A stretch of 64,000 nt of DNA from Candidatus Omnitrophota bacterium (GTDB taxonomy: Bacteria > Hinthialibacterota > Hinthialibacteria > Hinthialibacterales > Hinthialibacteraceae): positions 1-64,000 of the forward strand of contig JABLXU010000018.1 in assembly GCA_013177805.1 (NCBI GenBank). Direction: 5' to 3'. Positions within the stretch are counted from its first letter, which is position 1; every line of letters begins with the position of its first letter. The position numbers and the translations under genes were made by a program. Positions 25,811-34,954 of the stretch are shown here, one piece after another. A model generated the notes under the pieces. It searched no databases. It worked only from the letters and a program-made list of their open reading frames with translations, and had not been told where the DNA came from.

Positions 25811-28477
25811 ATGAAACATTCACTTCCATTTCTGATATTGCTAATCCTCCCAGGCCTTGGTTATGCCGCCACGCATACAGGTTATTCAAACCGGTTCACT
25901 ATCAATAATACCCTTCCTCCCCAAATCGATACGGCGGCTCTCCCCGCGGCGGAGGCGGGGAAAGAGTATTGGGCCGCAATCCAGGTATCGGAAGGCGCGC
26001 GGCCATTTCTATTTTCCGTGGTTTCCGGCGAATTGCCCTCGGGGCTGATCCTATCCTCCACCTTGGGGACGATATCAGGGACACCAGTGCCAATCGGGAC
26101 ATTTACATTTTCCCTCCGCGTGAACGACGCTGCGGGATTATTCGACGAACAAGAATACACCGTCACGATCCTGGAAGGATTCATGATCGTTTCCTCCACG
26201 ATTCCAAGTGGCCTGCAATTCGCGCCCTATGAAGCGAAGGTGGAAGGGGCGGGTGGCATCGTTCCTTATTCCTGGGCCGTGGTTTCCGGCGTTCTGCCGG
26301 CCGGGCTGATTTTAGATCCATCGTCAGGTGTTCTATCGGGAATCCCCAGGGAATCCGGGCAATTCCCCTTCACCTTGCAGTTGACTGATTCGTCCTCTCC
26401 CGCCCAAACCGCCACTCAAGAATTTATCATCGAGGTGATCTCCCACCCCCCCGAGCTGGATATCCAAGGGGAATTGTTCACCGATGGCCAGTCCCTGGGC
26501 CGTCTGGAGGATGGGAAAATTTACAAAGGCTTAGCGGCCGGACAAATCCTGCAAATTCAACTATCCATCACCGACCCGTCTCAGGGCGTGGTTTACTCCC
26601 CTGAGGTAACTATCTCCGATCCTAGCGCGGCAGGGGAATTCAAATCCAGCAAGGAAGTACCAGGCTTGTTGGAAGGCGTTTACATATTCGAAATTGGGGA
26701 ATTCAATTTCATCCAAATCACGATGCAGTTCAATTCATCCAACACCGCACCGGTCATGCTGAGTTTTACATTGGAGGTTGCCATACCTGTACCCACCGCC
26801 ACTACCACGCCCGGGACGCCCATTGCGACTTCCACCCCGGCAGCCACACCAACGCGTACGGCGGCGCCCACCGCGACTGTCCCAGCCATTCCCACACCCA
26901 CCGCCCTTTCCACCCCTACGGTCACGCCTACTCCCAGCCTCACCCCGGTTGTCATTACTCTCCCGGAAAACTCCGTGGAGGTGTTCGACGATCTGTTCAG
27001 CACCAATCCCTTGACCGGGTTGACTGATTTCGATGCGCTCGAGGACCGGCAATTGGTGGTGCGTTGGAACTATGCCGGCCCTGCACCGATTACCGATTGG
27101 CATGTGTATGTCCGGAAAGGAGACGGGGGGTATTTCTACCTGGGGCGCACGGGTTCGGGGGACAGCCGCCGGTGGACTTGGCTCAATCCGGATGTCAACG
27201 CGCAATATCAGTTCCGGGTTTGGGGATTGTACCCAAATGAAGCGGGCCAAACCCGCCTGGTTGTTCTCAGCCAGCCAGGACCGATGGGCTACAACCTGGC
27301 CGACGGCGCCGCCATCCAGCTCAAGAATATCAGCAATCCCACCGACTTGGCACCGGGGACGGCCATCGTGGTAGACGACTTGTTCCACACCCGGGACCTC
27401 AGCGGCGGAACCGACACCGACTTCCCCCTGGCCCGCGCGTTGGCCCTTAAATTCCATCCCGGCACCGGCGCATTTCTGAACACGCATGTGTACATCAGCA
27501 CCGACGGGGTGAATTACTCGTACCTGGGCCAGACCGGCGCCGCGGACCTGGCTTATTTCCGCTTTGACGCCAACGGCACCTTCTCGCTCCACCCCTCGTG
27601 GCAAAATGGTCCGCAGGAGGGGGTGACCTACTGGTTCCGCGTGTTTGCCTTAAAGGCCGAGGGGGGATCGGTCCGCATGGATACGGGTCCGGTGGCCTAT
27701 GCGCTGGCCTCCCCGCCCGCGATGTCCGCGCCGGTCGAAGTGTATGATGACGAATGGAGTGCGGAACCGTTGACCGGCCGGACCGATTTCGACGATCTGG
27801 ACTACCGCCGTTTGACCCTCCGCTGGGAATACACGGGAGACCTGCCCATCACCGATTGGCATATTTATGTCCAGAAAGGGCATGGCGGATTCTTTTATCT
27901 GGGCCGCACCGGCGAGGGCGCGGCGCGGATGTTCACCTGGCGGAATCCGGATGTCAACGCGCAATATCAATTCCGGGTTTGGGGATTGTATCCCAGCGAA
28001 ACAGGCCAACTCAGCCTGCTCGTTCTCAGCCAGGCGGGGCCGATGGGCTACAATCTGGCGGGCGGCGCGGCCATCCCACTAAAGCAAATCGCCAATCCGG
28101 ACGATCTGCCGGCCGGAACGCTCCGAGTGACGGACGATTTGTATCACCAGACGGACCTGAGCGGCGGCGTGGACACCGATCCGGAAGCGGAGCGGGCTTT
28201 GGCCTTGAAGTGGAATCCGGGGGAAGGCCTCTTCCTCAACGCGCATATCTATGCCAGTCCGGATGGTCAGAATTTCACGTATCTGGGCCAGACGGGCGCG
28301 CATGATCTGCACTATTTCCGGTTTGATGCCAACGACACCTTCTCTCTTAATCCCGCTTGGCGGAACGGTCCGCAGGACGGCGTCACCTACTGGTTCCGCG
28401 TCTTCGCCCTGCGGGCGGAAGGTGGTGCAACCCGCCTGGACACCGGCCCGGTTGTATTTCAAATCACCGTCCCTTGA
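25811..28477 (+). CDS. Secreted repeat protein: two Ig-like (He_PIG) domains, Thr/Pro linker, paired Fn3-like modules
   Basis: The product is 888 aa with a signal peptide (MKHSLPFLILLILPGLGYAA). Two He_PIG-type Ig domains follow (GELPSGLILSSTLGTISGTP, GVLPAGLILDPSSGVLSGIP), then a beta region, then a linker rich in Thr, Pro and Ala near residues 330-375. Two copies of a roughly 250-residue unit come next, each made of two different Fn3-like halves (ITDWHVYVRKGDGGYFYLGR with NAQYQFRVWGLYP, and GVNYSYLGQTGA with GVTYWFRVFALKAEGG). It probably acts outside the cell as an adhesin or carbohydrate-binding scaffold. AAGGAG precedes ATG 25811. Its last 14 bp overlap the convergent GH99-like gene. Confidence 0.82.
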   Translation: MKHSLPFLILLILPGLGYAATHTGYSNRFTINNTLPPQIDTAALPAAEAGKEYWAAIQVSEGARPFLFSVVSGELPSGLILSSTLGTISGTPVPIGTFTFSLRVNDAAGLFDEQEYTVTILEGFMIVSSTIPSGLQFAPYEAKVEGAGGIVPYSWAVVSGVLPAGLILDPSSGVLSGIPRESGQFPFTLQLTDSSSPAQTATQEFIIEVISHPPELDIQGELFTDGQSLGRLEDGKIYKGLAAGQILQIQLSITDPSQGVVYSPEVTISDPSAAGEFKSSKEVPGLLEGVYIFEIGEFNFIQITMQFNSSNTAPVMLSFTLEVAIPVPTATTTPGTPIATSTPAATPTRTAAPTATVPAIPTPTALSTPTVTPTPSLTPVVITLPENSVEVFDDLFSTNPLTGLTDFDALEDRQLVVRWNYAGPAPITDWHVYVRKGDGGYFYLGRTGSGDSRRWTWLNPDVNAQYQFRVWGLYPNEAGQTRLVVLSQPGPMGYNLADGAAIQLKNISNPTDLAPGTAIVVDDLFHTRDLSGGTDTDFPLARALALKFHPGTGAFLNTHVYISTDGVNYSYLGQTGAADLAYFRFDANGTFSLHPSWQNGPQEGVTYWFRVFALKAEGGSVRMDTGPVAYALASPPAMSAPVEVYDDEWSAEPLTGRTDFDDLDYRRLTLRWEYTGDLPITDWHIYVQKGHGGFFYLGRTGEGAARMFTWRNPDVNAQYQFRVWGLYPSETGQLSLLVLSQAGPMGYNLAGGAAIPLKQIANPDDLPAGTLRVTDDLYHQTDLSGGVDTDPEAERALALKWNPGEGLFLNAHIYASPDGQNFTYLGQTGAHDLHYFRFDANDTFSLNPAWRNGPQDGVTYWFRVFALRAEGGATRLDTGPVVFQITVP

Positions 28478-29546
28478 ATTTCCGGACGAATTCCGCTGTC
28501 AGGTCAATATAGGTATAGCCATGCTCGAATGTCGCTTCGATGTGGCTGAACTCGGCTAGTTCGTTGAAGGTGGATATGTGCAGCCAATCCGGATTGGAAC
28601 GCATCGCCGCTTCGAACGTGCCCCGGTAGTAAGCGCCTTCCGGATCGTCCGGGTAGTTCACGCCGAACTTGGTCCGGTCTTTCCACCCCGCGCCTTTGAA
28701 GCCGCCGTTGCGGCTCTTGCGGCTCTCGTTCCGGGTTTCATCATACCCAGGTGAAATCGTGGCGTGGTGTTGGGCGGGTTTGCCGTTTTGGAAGCCTTGG
28801 GTCCGGTTATAGTCATCGATATGGCCGCGCATGGTCTGCATGAATTCCGCCAATTGGCAATCCTCGATATCTACCAGCGTATACTCTTCCAGCGCGCGGA
28901 ACGGCCCCAGGTATTCCTTTCCCTTGCCGTTCTGATAGCTGCCGGACATGATGGGAAACGCGCGGATTCCGGCTTGCTCCAATTTGTCGAATACCTCCTG
29001 CCATTCGGCCGGCGTATGTCCCCAAGCGGTCCAAACCATGACGACCGGCTGGCCTTCCACCTTCAGCATGGCCGGATGATCTTTGTACCGGTTCAAGAAA
29101 TAAAACAAGTCATGATACACTGTATCCAATGGCGCGCCTCCGTGTTCGTAATCGATGGTGATCTTCAGGTTGTGCGCGACAGCTTTTTCATAAATGGTGT
29201 CCAGTGTGCTGTTGAAACGGTTCGGCTTGGGGTCATACCACCAGGATACCGCCAGGGCGTCGATCAAAGCGCGGTTCATCTGTTGCATGTGCTTCTCGAT
29301 AATGGCGGGATCCCAGGAGTTATACGCGCCCACGAGCGGATGCAGGCCATCCAGCCCTTCCTTGCGGCCGCCATCGTTTTCAGATTTCAACCAGTTGTCT
29401 TCGCTGAACCAGATATAGTAATAAGCGAGAACCACTTTATCCGTGAATGCGAAGCCATTGTTCAAGTCCGCAGCCGGTGCCCAGGAAGGCATTCCTGCTA
29501 ACAGCGCCAACGAAATCATGCAGCATAGAAGGATTATTTTTTTCAT
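28464..29546 (-). CDS. Secreted glycoside hydrolase family 99-like protein
   Basis: The product is 360 aa with a signal peptide (IILLCCMISLALLAGMPSWAPA). The chain follows the GH99/GH71-type TIM barrel pattern: VLAYYYIWFSEDNW at strand one, HMQQMNRALIDALAVSWWYD, LKITIDYEHGG, KVEGQPVVMVWT and NPDWLHISTFNELAEFSHIE near the C-terminus, where the Asn-Glu pair is the expected catalytic area. GH99 enzymes are endo-alpha-mannosidases or mannanases; GH99-like proteins are wider and often uncharacterised, so substrate is open. GGGAG precedes the start. It is convergent with, and overlaps by 14 bp, the Ig/Fn3 gene. Confidence 0.8.
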   Translation of the reverse strand: MKKIILLCCMISLALLAGMPSWAPAADLNNGFAFTDKVVLAYYYIWFSEDNWLKSENDGGRKEGLDGLHPLVGAYNSWDPAIIEKHMQQMNRALIDALAVSWWYDPKPNRFNSTLDTIYEKAVAHNLKITIDYEHGGAPLDTVYHDLFYFLNRYKDHPAMLKVEGQPVVMVWTAWGHTPAEWQEVFDKLEQAGIRAFPIMSGSYQNGKGKEYLGPFRALEEYTLVDIEDCQLAEFMQTMRGHIDDYNRTQGFQNGKPAQHHATISPGYDETRNESRKSRNGGFKGAGWKDRTKFGVNYPDDPEGAYYRGTFEAAMRSNPDWLHISTFNELAEFSHIEATFEHGYTYIDLTAEFVRKFKGR

Positions 29547-29642
29547 GAGTTTCTCCCATCAATTTAGTGGATATTTCCCCTACCGCAGAGGGTTTTGAAG
29601 GGGCAAATATATACTCGATTCCAGAGAAAAGATACCTTTCAC

Positions 29643-29752
29643 ACTTTCAAGGCTTCCTTCACCCTTATCCTCTCGCGGGAGGAGAGGGAGATTCATTGCT
29701 ATTTTCTGTGGGCTTACATTTCCCTGGGCTGACGCCCTGGGCTATAATCATG
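29643..29752 (+). repeat. Adjacent copies of dispersed repeat families A and B
   Basis: A family A copy (TTCAAGGCTTCCTTCACCC, then CCTCTCGCGGGAGGAGAGGG) lies at 29643-29690. A family B-like hairpin (CCCTGGGCTGACGCCCTGGG) lies at 29722-29741. Both are in the 283-bp divergent gap between the GH99-like and GH36 genes. Confidence 0.7.
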
Positions 29753-29829
29753 CCGCGCCGTAGGCGCTCAAAGATTGCGATGCCATCTTGTCCAAAATGA
29801 TGATTTCAATTCGCCCAAGGAGCCCTGAG

Positions 29830-31854
29830 ATGTCCCATAACCCAACCAAAACCTGCTTAGGCTTGCCCGTGAACTTTTTCCTGCTGGGGCTGTGTCTTTT
29901 TCCCCCCGCCGGGTGGTCCGTGGAAGTCACGCTGGATGAGATCCAATTGAAAGATCAATGGGTGCAAGAACACTGGCTGGGCGCCCAACCCCGGTTGCCG
30001 TTTTCATTCACCTATGATGGCAAATCCTCCGACGAATGGCTGGCAGCCTGGACGGAAACCGCCCGTATCGAGCGCCTGGACGACGCGCGCACCCGGCACA
30101 CGTTTACCTGGACCGATCCGAAGAAGGCCTTGGTAATCCAGTGTGTGGCCGTGGATTACGCGGATTTTCCCGCCATCGAATGGACCGTGTATTTCAAAAA
30201 CAACGGCCCGTGGGACACACCCCTACTGGAGAACATCCAAGGGCTGGACACCCAATTCCAAGGCGGACCGGAGGGCGAATTTACGCTTCTCCATTGGAAC
30301 GGTGATACCTTCAACCAGGACCTGTACCAGCCTTTTGAATTGCCCCTTGGTTCCCTCGCCAGCCAGCGTTTCACCCCCAACGGCGGGCGGGGCAGCAACG
30401 GCGCTTTTCCCTACTACAACCTGGTGACACCCGGCGGCGGGATTCTTCTGGCCGTCGGCTGGCCGGGGCAATGGGCCACCGCTTTTGTCCGGGACGCGTC
30501 GAACAGTTTGCGAATTACGGCCGGTCAGGAATTGACGCGTCTGGCGCTTCAACCTGGCGAACAGGTCCGGACACCGCTCATCGCCATGATGTTCTGGAAA
30601 GGGGAAGACACGGAGCGGGCGCAGAACCTGTGGCGGAAATGGATGTGGGCGCATAACGTTCCCCGCGCGGAAGGACGGTTGCCCTCGCCATTCCTATTCG
30701 GCAATACCTCGTTGTGGTTCAACGAGATGGTCAACGCCACGGATCAAGATCAAATCGCTTTCATCGACCGGTATGGAGAAGAACGCGTGCAACTCGACTA
30801 TTGGTGGATGGACGCGGGCTGGTACCCCTGCGACAATTGGCCTCAAACCGGCACGTGGGAACCCGATCCGAAACGATTTCCGAAAGGCCTGCGCGCCGTG
30901 AGCGATCACGCTCTCCGGCATGGAATCAAAACCCTCGTCTGGTTCGAGCCGGAACGGGTCGCTCCGGGCACCTGGATCGCGAAGAATCACCCGGCCTGGC
31001 TGTTAGGCGACACGTTACTGAATCTCGGAATACCGGAGGTTAAGCAATGGCTGACGGATCATGTGGACCGCACGCTCCGCGAGCAAGGGATCCATTTCTA
31101 CCGCCAGGATTTCAACATGGATCCGTTGAATTATTGGCGTAAGAACGACCGGCCCAACCGCCAAGGGATCACAGAGAACTTGCACATCCAAAACTACCTG
31201 GCCTACTGGGATGCCTTGCGGGAACGCCATCCCAATCTGTACATCGACAGTTGTGCCTCCGGCGGGCGGCGGAACGATTTGGAGACCATGCGCCGGGCCG
31301 TGGCTTTGCACCCCACCGACTACAACTATGCCAATCTGACCGTCAAACAGGCATTCCACGCCAGCCTGTTCCAGTGGATTCCCTATTTCGCCTCGAACAC
31401 GCTGCCGGTTGACACAATCGACCCCTACGCCTTCCGCAGCGGCCACGCGATGGGTGTTGTCCTGGGCTATGACATGCGGCGGAAGGATCTGGACTATGAC
31501 CGGCTCCGCCGTTTGACGGAAGAATGGCGGCAAATCGCGCCTTGCTATTATGGCGATTATTACCCTCTCATGCCCTACAATATCCGCGAAGATCAATGGA
31601 TTGCCTGGCAATTCCACCAGCCCGAACCGGGTGAAGGTCTCGTGGAAGCTTTCCGCCGTCCGCGATGCGAGGAGAGCACGATGACTTTCCGTTTGAAGGG
31701 CTTGGAGGCGGACGTGAATTATGAAATCACCGATTTCGATGTAAAAAAACCGATCATTCATACCGGAGAAGAATTGATGGAAAAAGGATTGTCAATCGAG
31801 ATCGAAGACCGCCCCGGCGCCAAGGTGATAACTTACAAACCGGTGAAACACTAA
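29830..31854 (+). CDS. Secreted alpha-galactosidase, glycoside hydrolase family 36
   Basis: The product is 674 aa with a signal peptide (FFLLGLCLFPPAGWS). It has the GH36 layout: N-terminal beta-sandwich, central TIM barrel and short C-terminal beta domain. Signature motifs are LDYWWMDAGWYPCDNW, KTLVWFEPERVAPGTW, FYRQDFNMDPL with predicted nucleophile Asp427, and DSCASGGRRND with predicted acid/base Asp483. Both catalytic residues are present, so activity on terminal alpha-galactosides is likely. The start at 29830 has AAGGAG; an open extension to 29788 lacks a signal peptide. It is the first of two consecutive plus-strand sugar-hydrolase-like genes. Confidence 0.92.
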   Translation: MSHNPTKTCLGLPVNFFLLGLCLFPPAGWSVEVTLDEIQLKDQWVQEHWLGAQPRLPFSFTYDGKSSDEWLAAWTETARIERLDDARTRHTFTWTDPKKALVIQCVAVDYADFPAIEWTVYFKNNGPWDTPLLENIQGLDTQFQGGPEGEFTLLHWNGDTFNQDLYQPFELPLGSLASQRFTPNGGRGSNGAFPYYNLVTPGGGILLAVGWPGQWATAFVRDASNSLRITAGQELTRLALQPGEQVRTPLIAMMFWKGEDTERAQNLWRKWMWAHNVPRAEGRLPSPFLFGNTSLWFNEMVNATDQDQIAFIDRYGEERVQLDYWWMDAGWYPCDNWPQTGTWEPDPKRFPKGLRAVSDHALRHGIKTLVWFEPERVAPGTWIAKNHPAWLLGDTLLNLGIPEVKQWLTDHVDRTLREQGIHFYRQDFNMDPLNYWRKNDRPNRQGITENLHIQNYLAYWDALRERHPNLYIDSCASGGRRNDLETMRRAVALHPTDYNYANLTVKQAFHASLFQWIPYFASNTLPVDTIDPYAFRSGHAMGVVLGYDMRRKDLDYDRLRRLTEEWRQIAPCYYGDYYPLMPYNIREDQWIAWQFHQPEPGEGLVEAFRRPRCEESTMTFRLKGLEADVNYEITDFDVKKPIIHTGEELMEKGLSIEIEDRPGAKVITYKPVKH

Positions 31855-32025
31855 AGAGCCTGTCCGCCTGAGAGCGTTCCATACCATGCGCGTGCAGCAA
31901 GAACGTGGCGCATTCGGGGGGAATTCGTTATGATGGGTATTCCTTCCACCAGTCTTGATAACTGTACCCGCGGGCGGGGTGATACGAAATTCCCGGCAAT
32001 TTTGTATGCGGATGGGAGGCCAATT

Positions 32026-34614
32026 ATGATGACCATCGTGCCGTTGTTGCTTCTGCTCGTGGGATGTGCGATGCCATTATTCGCGTCCGAACCGGCGTCT
32101 GTGGTTCCGGATTATATGGTCCCCGCGCGGACGTCCGTCCCTTTCACATATTGCATCGGATACATCGTGAATCCGGAAGAAGAATCGTTCCTGAAGGAGT
32201 TGGCGAAAAGCCCTCCCGATTTGTACCATCTCGGATACCAGATTCCTTTCAAGGGCGCACTGGGGCCCACCTACGGACATGAATTGTTCACCGACTCTAT
32301 ACTTCCCCCCTCGGATATTCCGCGGGAAATCGATCGGATTCATCGCCTCATTGCCAAAATGCGCGCCGCCAGAACCGGCCGGCTAATCCCCTATGTCTAT
32401 ACCATGGCGTTTTTCGGGCATCCCGAGAAGCGGACTGGATTTTTCCGCTTCTATGACCAGTGGGACGACTATCGGATTTTCGGCCTCGGCCCCAAGCCGG
32501 CCGCGGATCCCAGCTTGTGGTCCCAAGTCCCCGGCCCCCGGCCCTTAGGGGGTGGACCGGAGGATGTGCTGCACTACGATCCTTGTGTCAACCATCCAGG
32601 CTGGTCGGACTATCTCGATCTGGTCACCCGGCAATTGGCTTCCGTGGGATACGACGGCATGTTCTTTGATGTAAACACCCAATACTGCTATTGCCCGCAT
32701 TGCCAGGAAAAATTTGATATTTACCTTTTGCGCAAATACGGGCGGCCGGGTTTGCAAGAGGCGTATGGAACCAGCGATCACCGGGAAATCAACCTCTCGG
32801 TGATTTACCGGGATTTCGAAAAGTATATATTGGAAAATTTCCAACCTTACTTACAGGACCGGGCACGCCATGCAGTAATCAAAACTAGATTGAACGGCCA
32901 GGATCCAGCCGGGATTCCCTTGGAAGAAGATTGGCGCTTACTGCGTTGCTATATGCAAGGCTCGCTCGGTGAATTTCCGCCCGAGGGTGAATTGCATCAG
33001 GTCTTGATGGATCGTTTTCAAACAGATCAACTGGGAGAATGGCCTGCCTCCCGGCAAAACCAGTTTACACAAACGGTATTGCGCTACTATTTCCGCGAGT
33101 ACCTGCGCAGCCGCGAATTGGCCGAAAAACTAAGGGAGCGGTTCGGATCTTCCGATATCCCGCGAAGATGCCTGGGCCAACCGCGCGATCTCTGGCTGTG
33201 GATGGAGACCCAACGGTTTTGGTGCCGCAGCATGGCGGGCACCTTGGCGCGGTTGAAACAAGTAGGGCAATCGGAATTACTGAAGAGCAACCGCGCCGGT
33301 ACATTTTACACGGTCGCTAACCTGGGATCGATGCAAACCGTGGATGGACTCAACAAGCGGCGCGTGGATGGCATTGACCTTACACATTTCGCTCCGATGG
33401 CCGATATGCAAATGTTTGAAGAGATGCCGCAGCCCGGTTCCTTGGAGAGTGGCGTGATCATTTCCAACATTTTCGCCTTCCGCTGGGCGGCAGGCGCAGG
33501 CACGAAAGCCGGTACCCTGTTATACAAAACCGTGGATGAGACCGCGGCGGATCTCTCCCATGCCGAAGCGGCCGCGGGCGGGGGGGGCGCGTTCATCCAG
33601 GCGGGACTCAACGCGCCGGATTCACGCGCGCGGTGGAAGCGTTTTTTTGCCGAATATTCCCATTGGTGGGAGAACGGAGCGTCGTATGCCCGCGTGGGAT
33701 TGCTGTTCTGGAGCGGCCAGGTGTTCTATGAATACCCGGAACACGTGGCCATGACACGCCGCATAATTCATATATTATCCGAAAACCAAGTTCCGTTCGA
33801 CATCATCACCGAAGAAGGCTTGGCCACTGTATCTCATTATGAGGTAATCTTCGCACCCCAGCTCCGATACCTGGCCGATTCGCACATCCATGCCTTGTTG
33901 GCCTACGTGGAGCAAGGCGGCCGTTTGGTGGTCATCGAACCCTTTGGCACGGAAGATCCCTATGCCCGGAAACGCGGCTGGCATCCGTTGTCACATTACC
34001 TTAAAAATGGAAATAACCGGCCTTTGATATCCCACGGGCAAGGCCATATTTTGGATCTCAGGCCAGAGGAAGTTCCCTTGCGGCACTCGGACGCGTGGGT
34101 TCTCATGGAAGAGCGCGCCGGGGCATTTCTGCTATCCAGCGATTTTCTCAACGTGGCGCGGGAACAGGATGTAAAACATCATGTAGATCTGGGAACCGGA
34201 TTCGTATCCCGGCTGGAAAAGTCCTTCCAGATCCGTTTGCGCTGGTCTCCTCCCAATACGGACGCCGGCGTGTATATCCATCCCTACCGGATTTCGCCTT
34301 CGGAAAACAATCCAGAAAAATTGGTGCTTCACGCCGTGAACTACCGCGTTCCCATTCGGCTGGACAAGGTAGTCCAAGAAACGGATGATCCGATCTGGGA
34401 CGTCTCGACCCGGTCCAGCGAACCGATACCGCAAAAGTTTGTGCGGATTTCAGTGCCTTTGCCGCCGGACAGGCAAGTCCACTCCGTGAAATCGTGCAGT
34501 CCAGTGGATGAGATTCAGCCGGTTGCGTGGGAAGTAAAGGACCAAACCGTGATGTTCGCAATCCCCGAGTTGAAGATCTATCAAGCGATCGTTATACAAA
34601 TGGATACCAGGTAG
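32026..34614 (+). CDS. Secreted GHL-type hydrolase-like protein with beta-galactosidase-trimerisation-like domain
   Basis: The product is 862 aa with a signal peptide (MMTIVPLLLLLVGCAMPLFAS). The first 300 residues look like a TIM barrel of the hypothetical glycosyl hydrolase type (RLIPYVYTMAFFGHPEKR, VNHPGWSDYLDLVTRQLASVGYDGMFFDVN, then a CYCPHCQEKF cysteine group typical of these proteins). A class I amidotransferase-like domain follows (ARVGLLFWSGQVFYEYPEH, VPFDIITEEGLATVSHYEVIFAPQLRYL, YVEQGGRLVVIEPFG), as in the trimerisation domain of GH42 beta-galactosidases. The C-terminus is a beta-sandwich. The substrate is unknown; location after the GH36 gene supports a carbohydrate role. GGGAGG precedes the start. 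Confidence 0.75.
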   Translation: MMTIVPLLLLLVGCAMPLFASEPASVVPDYMVPARTSVPFTYCIGYIVNPEEESFLKELAKSPPDLYHLGYQIPFKGALGPTYGHELFTDSILPPSDIPREIDRIHRLIAKMRAARTGRLIPYVYTMAFFGHPEKRTGFFRFYDQWDDYRIFGLGPKPAADPSLWSQVPGPRPLGGGPEDVLHYDPCVNHPGWSDYLDLVTRQLASVGYDGMFFDVNTQYCYCPHCQEKFDIYLLRKYGRPGLQEAYGTSDHREINLSVIYRDFEKYILENFQPYLQDRARHAVIKTRLNGQDPAGIPLEEDWRLLRCYMQGSLGEFPPEGELHQVLMDRFQTDQLGEWPASRQNQFTQTVLRYYFREYLRSRELAEKLRERFGSSDIPRRCLGQPRDLWLWMETQRFWCRSMAGTLARLKQVGQSELLKSNRAGTFYTVANLGSMQTVDGLNKRRVDGIDLTHFAPMADMQMFEEMPQPGSLESGVIISNIFAFRWAAGAGTKAGTLLYKTVDETAADLSHAEAAAGGGGAFIQAGLNAPDSRARWKRFFAEYSHWWENGASYARVGLLFWSGQVFYEYPEHVAMTRRIIHILSENQVPFDIITEEGLATVSHYEVIFAPQLRYLADSHIHALLAYVEQGGRLVVIEPFGTEDPYARKRGWHPLSHYLKNGNNRPLISHGQGHILDLRPEEVPLRHSDAWVLMEERAGAFLLSSDFLNVAREQDVKHHVDLGTGFVSRLEKSFQIRLRWSPPNTDAGVYIHPYRISPSENNPEKLVLHAVNYRVPIRLDKVVQETDDPIWDVSTRSSEPIPQKFVRISVPLPPDRQVHSVKSCSPVDEIQPVAWEVKDQTVMFAIPELKIYQAIVIQMDTR

Positions 34615-34794
34615 CTTACCAGCGAAGATTCCCGATCAGTGAGGAACAGTGGATAATTTCAAGGCCGCGATAGTCAATCGGCCTCCGCCTATTTTCCTTT
34701 CACGATGGGGCAGCATTCGTTGATGCGAGCCATCTGAATCGCGCCAATTTACTCGATCGCAGGGAAAAGCAGCCTATTGCCCCTCCGCGATTTC

Positions 34795-34825
34795 TATCCC
34801 CTGGCCCTTTCCCAGACGGAGAGGG
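34795..34825 (+). repeat. Dispersed palindromic repeat, family A
   Basis: The element reads TATCCCCTGGCCCTTTCCC-AGAC-GGAGAGGG, a diverged version of the copies at 38177 and 40067. It is intergenic. Confidence 0.6.
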
Positions 34826-34939
34826 CATCGTTTTGCGTTCCCATCAACTCTCCTATCCCGAATAGTGTAGTGAGACATTGCCGCATTCAGGTATATAGCT
34901 GCAATCCCTGAAGCGGTATCATTATTGCACGCATGAATA

Positions 34940-34948
34940 TGCTACAAT
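34940..34948 (+). promoter_or_regulatory. Extended -10 promoter element placed for a leaderless transcript
   Basis: TGCTACAAT at 34940-34948 matches an extended -10 element. Transcription would start about 7 bases downstream, at 34955, which is the A of the start codon. No Shine-Dalgarno sequence precedes that start. The same nine-base pattern is found upstream of gatB and, with one change, upstream of the GNAT-BMC operon. Confidence 0.45.
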
Positions 34949-34954
34949 GGCGGC

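Larger units (their letters stand above)
34615..34954. other. 340-bp intergenic gap with a dispersed repeat and a promoter-like site
   Basis: No gene is seen. A family A repeat lies at 34795-34825 (GGCCCTTTCCCAGACGGAGAGGG). The last 30 bp hold an extended -10 element immediately before the next start codon. Confidence 0.6.
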
